Below, in pieces: positions 55,680 through 64,000 of a DNA stretch of 64,000 nt; position 1 is the first letter of the stretch, and the number at the start of each line of letters is the position of its first letter. A model generated the notes under the pieces. It was not told the origin of the DNA. It did no database searches and saw nothing but the letters and a program-made list of their open reading frames with translations. The stretch comes from Trichobilharzia szidati. Its lineage: Eukaryota; Platyhelminthes; Trematoda; Strigeidida; Schistosomatidae. The position numbers and the translations under genes are program-made. Where the stretch lies: assembly GCA_944472155.2 (NCBI GenBank), contig OX235277.1, positions 9,620,804 through 9,684,803 of the forward strand, read 5' to 3'.

Positions 55680-56760
55680 AAGAAAACCGACCAACCAGGG
55701 AGCTTGCAATCTAGTGGGTTCTGATGGGAAATCTCTTGCTAGTCTTGAAATGGCAGAGACATTCAGTCCAGCCTTTCACAGGCAACTGAACAGTAACGAG
55801 GATTTCGCCCCCACAAAACATCAAGATTACAATGCAAAACCAACGTGCGAAAACCTGCTGGGTACATTTAAAATTACCTCAGCTATGGTACTCGTAAAAT
55901 TGGGAAAGTTGGCTTCGGGAAAGTCTGCAGGTTGCGATGACATAAGACCATCCGTCCTGAAGCAGTGTTCAGAAAGTCTCTGCCAACCCCTAAGTGATCT
56001 GTTTCAACACTCCTTTGATGTAGGGAAACTTCCATGTGAATGGAAACGAGCCATCCTATCCCCTATCTTCAAGGGTGGTGACCGGCAGAACGCGACCAGT
56101 TACAGACCAGTTGCGCTACTTCCAGTGATATCGAAGATATTGGAAAGTCTCATTGACGACCACATGGGAAAATACTTCGACGGGCCTAACCTACTCCATG
56201 AAGCACAGCAGGGTTTCAGGAGGGGAAGATCCTGTGTGACGAATCTTCTACTAGCTTGGAACGATTGGACACTATCCTGGGATGTAAAGGTACCAGTCCA
56301 TGTGATCTTTCTCGACTTTGCGAAAGCATTCGACATAGTTCACCATGGTCTGCTCCTCCACAAAATAAGCAAGGCGGGTGTTTCTGGAGCACTTCTCGCA
56401 TGGCTGAAAGATTACTTAGGCGAGAGAGAATTCTGCACCAAAGTCTACCGCATCCGATCACCCTGGCACACCTCGGCATCAGGGGTTCCTCAGGGTTCTA
56501 TCTTAGGGCCGTTGATATTTTTGATTTTTATCAACGACCTGCCCTGTCAACTGAATTGCTCTGCGCTTCTTTACGCTGACGACGTAAAGATTTGGAGAGC
56601 AATAAACTCATCGGAGGACATCGACAGATTGCAGGCTGACCTGCAAACTCTAGGAGACTGGGCTCTGGCTAACGGAATGCCTTTCAACCTAAAGAAGTGC
56701 AAAGTAGTGCAACTTCATTCCGGTAGGTCACAGAGTGTAAATTACACCCTTGGTGGCTAG
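55672..56760 (+). pseudogene. CR1/Jockey-like reverse transcriptase
   Basis: 362 residues with all RT blocks: GKSAGCDDIRPSVLK, CEWKRAILSPIFKGGDR, SYRPVALLPVISKILE, EAQQGFRRGRSCVTNLL, motif A FLDFAKAFDIVHH (catalytic Asp, 56313-56333), motif B SGVPQGSILGPLIFLIFIND, motif C LYADDVKIW (YADD at 56571-56582) and the thumb-like DLQTLGDWALANGMPFNLKKC. The enzyme copies RNA at the nicked target. The domain itself looks catalytically complete, but frames before and after are shifted and the endonuclease is split by the array. Confidence 0.85.
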
Positions 56761-57590
56761 AACTTGAGTTGTGTGCCATCAGAACGCGACCTAGGTCTCA
56801 TTTTAACAGAAAAGCTAGACACCAGTGTAAATTACACGAGGGACGTCGCCAAAGCTTACATAACTTTAAACTTTATGCATAGGCAGCTGGGAGCTCTTCC
56901 TCCCTAACTATTCTTAACTTTGTATACGACATACGTGAGGCCACTCCTTGAGGTGCATAATATCATTGCTCCTCCGCTACTCAAAAGGGATGCTAACATT
57001 CTGGAAAGTGTCCAGAGACGAGCGACAAAATGGATGATCGGCCTCCGCAACAAATCATATGAGGAAAGACTGAGGAAATTAAGTCTTTTCACACTTAGTT
57101 ATCGTAGTCACAGGGGAGACCTCATCACCGTCTATAAGATCTTAAATGACCAGACCCACCCTAATAAAAGCATCCTGCCATTAAGTGATTATAGGCTTCC
57201 ATGAGGTAGCCCGCTAAGGATAGCACAGCAGAGACCAAAGACTCGAATGTGTTCACATTTCTTCTCGCTTCGAGTTTGCCGTCTCTGGAACGCTTTACCG
57301 GCGGCCGTAACTACAGCGCCATCTGTGGAGACTTTCAAGCGGAAGCTGGACAATCATGCAGAAATGCATGGTTTGTGTCTCAATGGCTTATCCTCCTTAA
57401 ATTTGAAACCAAATTGTCAACGGATAAGCATACAAGCTAAATCCCCACGACCCGTCCTGTCTTCTCTCACTGCACCGACTACTCTATCTTTTCCTTAGGT
57501 CACCTTTATTATTTCACTTTTATTATTTCACTTATCTCAACCTATATAATCTACACTACAACCTGTTATTATTATTATTACTGTTCTGCT
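56761..57590 (+). mobile_element. CR1-like ORF2 C-terminus, 3' UTR and TTA tail
   Basis: After a stop at 56758-56760 the C-terminal region continues in shifted frames: RDLGLILTEKLD (56790 on), VRPLLE, ESVQRRATKWMIGL, LSLFTLSYRSHRGDLI (56920-57204) and SLRVCRLWNALPAAV (57260 on). These are typical of the CR1/Jockey C-terminal domain. The element ends near a TTATTATTATTATTACTG tail at 57566-57583. Confidence 0.8.
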
Positions 57591-60500
57591 TTTATGACTA
57601 CACCGAATGACCAACGGGTGTTAGGTCAAACTCCATTCACGGCAGCAACTGAGTCCTATCATACTGCACACTACAAACCACATCTTGACCAATCCTCGCA
57701 CCACTCCTCTTGGAGTCTACCAGAGCTAAAGCAGCCGAGTGGCGGGATTTACTACGCATAAGTTCACCGAAGATCTGGAACCTCTACCTTACAATCAAGA
57801 AGCGAGCTCAAAGAAATCACTGGTTTATACTAGCTCGTAATCAGGATATTGGATGTGCTAAAGGAATCACGATCAGCCGTGGAGAAACCATTAAATGACT
57901 TTCTAAAGACTGGGTTAAGACTTACCACAGGCGTGGGAATAAAGGTAAACAAGAATACACTGGTTGGCTTACAAATTGAATATTGGATATTGGCAATTAT
58001 TCAAATTCTGACGTCTGGTGGGTGGTTTGGATTTCTTCATATGGTATTTTGGTTTCATGGTATTTGACGTATTTCTAGGCTACCTAGTATTTGGCATTAT
58101 AAAAAAGCCGAAGTTGAAACACACTTAATCCAATATATTTGCTCAGGTGGACTAGACACCAAATACAATCAGCCTTTATTTAAGTGTTCTTATGTTGTTG
58201 ACTACCTTCTGAGCCACTAGTCTTTGCGAGTAGTCAGGGATAAATCTTTGCAAGCTTTTTTATTATTTCCAGAAGTTTTACGAATATAGCTGTGGCATAT
58301 GTTACTATTCGTCGTCCTACTGAGTGGTCACCCACCCTATCTCCACATGTGAAATTAGTTCTTATATTGAAATTTTAATTATCCCCATTAAAGACAAAGC
58401 TAAAATGGCCCACAAAACTCATACTTGTTCAAGTATCTGTAGGAATTTGTTTTCAACGTATGAACCAATGAATAGGTAGTTTGTTTGTTGTATCTTCTAA
58501 AACGTGTCGATATGAACGAGGCCGTCTTCGATCCAATCGTTTTTGTTTCCTTGATCCATAGTACTACGAAATTTGCATATCCGATAAACATAAAGAGTGA
58601 CATTCCCAACTGGTGTTAGTCAAAATGATGCATTAAAATCAGTTAAAATATCTGAATAGTAAATACACTAAAAAGATGCTTGTGCTTAACGAAATGATTG
58701 TGGAAAAATTGTTCAAATGTGTATAGTTTTGTCATACTAAACAAAATTATTTGTGAATCTATCCATTACGGTAGTTGTTGTAGTTATTGCTTTTGATTGG
58801 AAGTTTCGTCGATTTACAGTTTAAGTTAGTTTCTAATGTTTTCTAAAATCTGGTAGACTACCGTTTGAACTCAGGTCAACAGACACGTAACAGTCAAGTA
58901 TTTTGACTGGGAATTTTGTAGATTGCCCTTCTAAAAAGTGACATCCTAACAAGCCTCAACAATAAGTAAAACTGCAATCTGTTCTGATAATTTCATTTGA
59001 GTTCGTTGGTTTCTTGTTGTGCTAACTACTAGTAAAAAGCTTGTTACGTACTTGGTAGTTTTCTTTGAAATCATATTAGTGTTGGCTCTAAGTTTGTTGT
59101 GCATAGAATGTACATCGAATAACACATTACCCATATTAATAATAAGTGGACGATAGTTGGTATAACACTTAGAGATGCTCGAAATATTACCAATCAGATA
59201 GCTCGGCATTACCAATGCTTGCTAATCAAAATCCTCGTTGAAAATGTCTCCTAGATTTGGTTTTTGACTTCTCTGTGGAAAATGGGTTGATAGACAGGAA
59301 TAAAACATGCATATGTAAAGGCATAATGACTCTACAAAAGTACTGCCGAACTATTTATGGTTATACATTCAGATGCAACCACTATATTACATGAGGAAGT
59401 CTGTACAAGTTGGTAAGTCGTACATAAGTGGTAATTTTTTTTAGACACTTTCGTCTCGAAATCAAAGCTCTCCCTGAGTAATATATCGCGTATATGCAAC
59501 CAGTATTTACTACAGCTGGAGAAATAGAGAATACAATGGTTTGATATGTCTATAACCACTTCTATGAGAATCCGGGACCAGTTTTTGCAGCATATTAGAG
59601 ATATATACCCTATATGATTCATTTTTATTACATGTATCGTAGATACGCTTCTTTGTAAATTAAGTACCACTTTCACGTAAAAGAATCTGATTGGCTGTTT
59701 CAAGGTCGTCTGAAGTTGATGTCTATTCTTTACTGTTACCCCAAGAACAAAAATTTATCACTGTGTATAAACTACTGAAATATAGCTATAATTTAGTTTG
59801 AGGTGCAGACAGAATTTAATTGAAACGGTGCTACGTTTTATACACCTGAAAATTGTGTAAAATAATTGTCGTTGGTCACATTGACTTAGGTAGTTTATTT
59901 AATCGACAAAGGAAAGGGAGTGAGATGAGTTTAAACTTATTTATTTACCGCTGAAATGGTGTTCAAAAGTCAAGATCACAGCAAGAAGTCAACTACAATC
60001 TAGCAACAGTAATTTATTATTTTGATGCAATTTCAATCAGTATAAAGCCAGATGAATTTTAAGCCTAGGACTCTTTAGAACGTGCCTTCATAAACGATAA
60101 AATAACAGCTAGTTAGTTTTAGCTGGAGCTCGTTCAAATTAGACGCCCATTACTTAAATTTGTTAGTTTTTTGTATCCGAAGTTATACTGCTTCTTCAGC
60201 ACACAGGCCTTGATCGGCTGTCACAACTTACTGGTAAGAATGTGTAAACCACTTTTCGTTAATCTTTCAAATATGGATATGAATATATATGAATACTCTG
60301 CCTAATTAAGTAGAAGAGTGCATAAGTAATCTTCATTGTTAATCTTGAACGGGAATTAGTTTGTTTGTCAGACACCAACATTTCTGTCGAATGACACCAC
60401 ATTCCTGAAGTTTTTGATTGTGTGCTATCGATTCGAGTTAAAATACAGATAAATCAAGCCATCTTTTCAAATCCACTTTCTGTTGCAGGTCATTAAGTAT

Positions 60501-61140
60501 GTCTTGTTATATATAGTGCTAGTTTATTATTTTTGGTGAGCCGAATTTTTACAATATTGATAAGCTATGGTACACTTTTATATGAAGAAATGTGGTCTTG
60601 ATAGTGCTGAAAGAGAACCGTTGATCTTCAACTCACATTAGTTATTATATGTGTAAAACTTGGACACTGTGGTAGTAAGTAATTCCATATTAGTTTGTTT
60701 ATTAGATGTATCACACACTGAAACAGTATTATTTACTGGATGACACAGTTTCGAACAAAATTTATTGTTCATAATCATATCACCAATCATAATCATTGTA
60801 GAATTTTCCAAATATCTACCCCTACGACAAACAGAAGACAAAGAAAACTATAAAACTCAAGTTTCAAAGTCGTATGATAATAATTGATATGATTATGAAC
60901 AATAAATTTTGTTCGAAACGTCATCCAGTAAATAATACTGTTTCACTGTGTGATACATCTAATAAACAAACTAATATGGAATCACATTACTTATGTCTGT
61001 ATTAGATGCTTAAGAGATGTTTAGTTCGTGCGATTGTCCTTTCATCCCTGCTGTTACTGACTTATCTTACTGTTTAACTCATCGAACAAATAAGGAGCTT
61101 CTCTTCAGCGCTTTCTAAAGATGTTTCATTATTTTATATA
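57591..61140. other. Mostly unrecognised DNA upstream of the thioredoxin-like exon
   Basis: A basic, open plus-strand stretch at 57710-57898 (with EDLEP-like and LTIKKRAQRNHW pieces) may be a retroelement remnant. From 58000 to 60680 I see no exon or RNA gene. Confidence 0.4.
60682..60982. repeat. Foldback, about 97-bp inverted arms
   Basis: Left arm 60682-60781 (ATTCCATATTAGTTTG .. GTTCATAATCATATC) is the inverted copy of right arm 60887-60982 (GATATGATTATGAAC .. CTAATATGGAAT), with few mismatches and a spacer of about 105 bp. Its right arm matches the PLE ends at about 6255-6375, 10318-10440 and 13460-13580 (ATGGTTATGAACAATAAATA, GTTCGAAATC), so this is a PLE-related terminal foldback. Confidence 0.85.
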
Positions 61141-61222
61141 GGATTATCGTTAACTACTGTTAAAATATGTTTGCTTTTCACAAGTATCTCTGCATACTTA
61201 ACTTTGATTTTTTATTTCACAG

Positions 61223-61446
61223 ACCTACTTATCCCAATGGCTACTGTGATCAACGTTGCTGATAAAGAACAACTTGAACAAATTTTACAAGAGGCAGCAA
61301 ATGTTGCCAATGGTCCAGCTATTGTAGTTATAGATTTCTATGCTACATGGTGCCATCCTTGTTCTGAAATAGCACCCATATTTAAAGAATTAAGTACTAG
61401 GTACACGAAAATGAAATTCCTCAAAATTGATGTTGATAAACTTGAG
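61223..61446 (+). CDS. Thioredoxin-like protein, first coding exon (partial gene)
   Basis: After a strong acceptor (TTTTTTATTTCACAG, exon from 61223) the ATG at 61237 opens 70 codons ending LKIDVDKLE at a GAG|GTAAAT donor (61446). The fold is the N-terminal half of thioredoxin: [14 protein letters not shown] with active-site Cys39 and Cys42, then [26 protein letters not shown]. Thioredoxins reduce disulfides in the cytosol. The active site is CHPC rather than the usual CGPC. The rest (cis-Pro76-type motif and C-terminal helix) is not in the remaining 2.5 kb, so the intron continues past 64000. An upstream ATG at 61171 would add residues that cross the acceptor and is rejected. Confidence 0.85.
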
Positions 61447-61799
61447 GTAAATGTTAAGTGTTTATTAATTGACTTGTTTGAAACAATCACTATTAGGCGA
61501 TTTGAGTTTTTACCAATTGGTATTAGTTCAGAGGGTTAGGTCAGTGTTAATAGTTATTTAAAGTGGAAACCCTTGAGTGCAAGAGTTTCATTGACAGGTC
61601 ACAACACCAGCTGACGTTTTCTTTTGCTTTGTACAAATCCAAGTTTTTAATTCTCCTGGTTTTGTTGATGTTTCTACGAATACTGACTGTGAGATATGGT
61701 CGGTGAAAGTCAGAAACTTTTAGGAACTGACTTCGTTTGACCATAGGTGTTTGTGTTCGGTTTTCTCTTGTTAAGTAATATAATATGTTTGGCTCAGCA

Positions 61800-62570
61800 C
61801 GGATCCAAAAAGCTTGAGCTGCTTTCGCTAACTTACGCCATCTCTGGCATAGGCGTGACATCCGGTCATCAACCAAGGGACGTGTGTACTGCTCATCAGT
61901 TCGCTCCGTCCTTCTCTATGGCTGTAAAACATGGTCAATATGAGTTGAAGACATGAAAAGGTTGACTGTTTTTGATCATAGATGTCTACGATCTCTTTCT
62001 CACGTTAGGTGGCATAATAAGGTAAGTAATGTTGACGTTAGGCGTAGAGTGTTGGGCAAAGAGGGAAAATCAATCGAAGAGGCTATAAAGTTACATAGAT
62101 TGAGATGGCTAGGTCACGTGCTGCGCATGCCTAACCATCGCCTACCCCGACGGGCATTACTAGCTGATATAAGTACAGGTTGGAAAAGAGTAAGTGGTGG
62201 GTGCCAAACAAAAACATGGCCTCATCAATCCATGAAATCCTTGACAGTTAAACTGAGTCAGGTAGGGAGGGAGATGCAGACTACCGGGTTGGGGTCCGCC
62301 CTCGGGACTCTAAGAATCAATGGCTGGAGATAATAGGCAACATGGCTCAAAATCGTTGTCAATGGCTTATGCAGATGTATTCAGTCTCTGTAATCTTTCA
62401 TATTCCTTTCTACCATTACTCATTCTGTTTCACTCTTATACTTGTCAAAACTATTGATTCTCTTCACTCATTTTCTTGTCTACCTTTGTGTGCTATTTGG
62501 AAAGTGGCAACTCGAACTGTTGCATTTCGGTGCCAAGTTTTATGTTGAATCCAGACAGACAGAATATGTT
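61800..62570 (+). mobile_element. RTE-like retrotransposon 3' end (family 2), in the thioredoxin-like intron
   Basis: The best-preserved copy of family 2: frame 61953-62333 reads LTVFDHRCLRSLSHVRWHNK, RRRVLGKEGKSIEEAIKLHR, RWLGHVLRMPNHRLPRRALL and a zinc-less tail; then WLEIIGNMAQNRCQWLMQMY. It ends near GTTTTATGTTGAATCCAGAC. Same orientation as the host gene. Confidence 0.75.
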
Positions 62571-62639
62571 GAGTGTTATTAACGTCAGAAGTAGATTGTT
62601 AATCTAGAAAGGAAAGTCCAGTCGATGTGGTGGTTGTGA

Positions 62640-63000
62640 AGCTTCATTGATCATGGTGGCTACATGTGGTTTCACATGTAGATTAAGTGGTGCTCGAGGG
62701 AAACAAATGCGAGAAAACCAGGCAGGAAGAGGATGTATTTATCATATATGTATATATTGACCCTTCGACATATTAGTGAACGCAAGCATACTTACCAGCG
62801 TCTAACAATTGCCGTATTTTTTGACGTGAAAGCGGGATTTGACACTGTGTAAAGTTCTACAGTAAAAACTCAGTCAGTTAAATACTCTTCATTTTCATCT
62901 CTGTGAAATTGTTCACTGACACATTAAGATATCAAATAGTACTTCTGTCGTAGAGGCTATTTCACTTGGCTTTGAGGAAGCATTTTATAAGACTTAAGTC
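62640..63000 (+). mobile_element. Reverse transcriptase fragment (RTE-like)
   Basis: Broken plus-strand frames give ENQAGRGCIYH, then LTIAVFFDVKAGFDTV, the region leading into RT motif A (usual form FLDVKAAFD). Heavily mutated. Confidence 0.55.
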
Positions 63001-63139
63001 AGCAGAATAATGAAGATGAGTATTGAGAAACTGATTATATGTTACAAGGGTGATAATATCGTATTTTTTAAGAATAAAAACGTATAACAACCTACTTTCT
63101 TGTACTCCTGTTAGTTTTCTTAGAGTACTGACTGACTGA

Positions 63140-64000
63140 CTGACTGGTTTCAACATAGAATTTTGCACAAAATTGCACCATTTCGAGTCGCCACACTCCC
63201 ACCATGTAGCACACAGAGCAAGAGAAGAGAGTAAAGATAGATTCATCGAAATAGAGATAATATAAAGAAGTGTGAGGGAAAAAATAGTAATATGGATATG
63301 ACAAATGACAAAGAGTGAATGCATGTGCGCCGTCCATTGAGAACGATTTTGAGCCAGTTATATCACCAATTATCTCCAGTCTTCATTGATTCCCACCATC
63401 TTGATGAGCCCAAATAGGTAGACAGGCAGTCTGCACCTCCCTACATGACTGGCTTGAACTAACTATTATGGATTTTACTGACTGATTACATGTTTTGGTT
63501 TGACCGCCACTAGAGATGTTTTCTGATCTGGTCCTATGTCAGCTAACATTTCCCATCTAGAAAGGCGATGGTTAGTCATGCGTTACACATATTCTTACCT
63601 ACCGCTCGACACCAAACCTCGATACTACTCATCCTATTATGCCACCTAACATGGGAGATAGAACGCAGACACATTTGATCACAGATACCTAGCCTTTTCA
63701 TGTCTTCCGTTTTCAATGACCATTTCTCACAGCTCGTCATAAAGGAGAACGGAGCGAACCACTGAGCAGTATAGACGTCCTTTGATCGATAGCCAGCCGG
63801 ATATCACGTCTACTCCAGAGACGGCGTAAGTCTGCAAATACCAAACTAGCCTTCTCTACCCGTGTTGAGGTTTTGTCAGTAATCAATGCGCTGGGACTGA
63901 CGCAACTTCCCAAATAAGTGAAATGGTCAACACACTCTACCACTTCACTCTATCTCCAAGCTAGGTGTCGATATAGTCCAGTCTTGTAACATCATCTAGC
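63140..64000 (-). mobile_element. RTE-like retrotransposon 3' portion (family 2), runs off the window
   Basis: Minus strand: frame 63943-63737 reads FTYLGSCVSPSALITDKTSTRVEKASL and RRDIRLAIDQRT, the region just after RT motif C in this family, followed by the same 3' tail as 860-1400. It ends near the GACTGACTGACTGACTGG microrepeat at 63126-63143. Confidence 0.75.

Noticed and set aside
61171..61539. 122-residue ORF as the thioredoxin-like product
   Set aside because: The first 22 residues lie upstream of a strong acceptor and are hydrophobic intron translation; after LEVN the frame leaves the thioredoxin fold at a GT donor.

Overview
This is eukaryotic DNA, almost certainly from a schistosome (blood fluke; the species cannot be fixed from this window). 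It has AT-rich introns with GT..AG boundaries, no operon structure, many decayed RTE, CR1-like and Penelope-like (PLE) retroelements, and tRNA-headed short elements carrying hammerhead-ribozyme cores of the type known from schistosomes (Sm-alpha). Only two host genes are clearly recognisable; nearly everything else is mobile or repeated DNA.

Layout. 1-3300: RTE-like retrotransposon 3' pieces and a PLE endonuclease fragment. 3300-14355: a composite block of PLE fragments about 3.19 kb long, present three times in tandem plus a partial fourth copy. Copy 2 also carries two later insertions with target-site duplications. 14355-16600: mixed repeat fragments. 16646-24467 (minus): a complete five-exon gene for an isochorismatase/nicotinamidase-like hydrolase (189 codons). 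Its exons are short and its introns are full of Sm-alpha-like elements, tRNA-derived SINEs, RTE copies and a long hairpin. 25-28 kb: little recognisable. 28357-29390: a PLE GIY-YIG endonuclease flanked by arms of about 160 bp in inverted orientation. 29558-31268 (plus): exons of a MULE/ZSWIM-type protein with its SWIM zinc finger but without the transposase catalytic core. 31.3-38.2 kb: mostly unrecognised, with decayed retrotransposon pieces and a 205-bp palindrome.

38.8-57.6 kb: two partial copies of a CR1/Jockey-like retrotransposon (ORF1 with a PHD-like finger; ORF2 with AP endonuclease and reverse transcriptase). The second copy is split inside its endonuclease domain by a 12.2-kb array, 42935-55161, of 35 near-identical 347-351 bp units plus a 38-bp stub. 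Read on the minus strand, each unit has a tRNA-like head with A and B boxes (an RNA polymerase III promoter), an apparently intact type I hammerhead ribozyme, and an A7-A10 tail. No unit contains a TTTT pol III terminator in the sense direction. The array is flanked by an 8-bp target duplication. I read it as a multimeric, retrozyme-like non-autonomous retroelement, and it is the most interesting object in the window. A solitary truncated relative lies at 22589-22735, inside the hydrolase gene.

57.6-64 kb: unrecognised DNA, a second PLE-end-like foldback (60682-60982), then the first coding exon of a thioredoxin-like gene (61237-61446, plus) with active site CHPC instead of CGPC. Its intron holds more RTE-like 3' ends and runs off the window.
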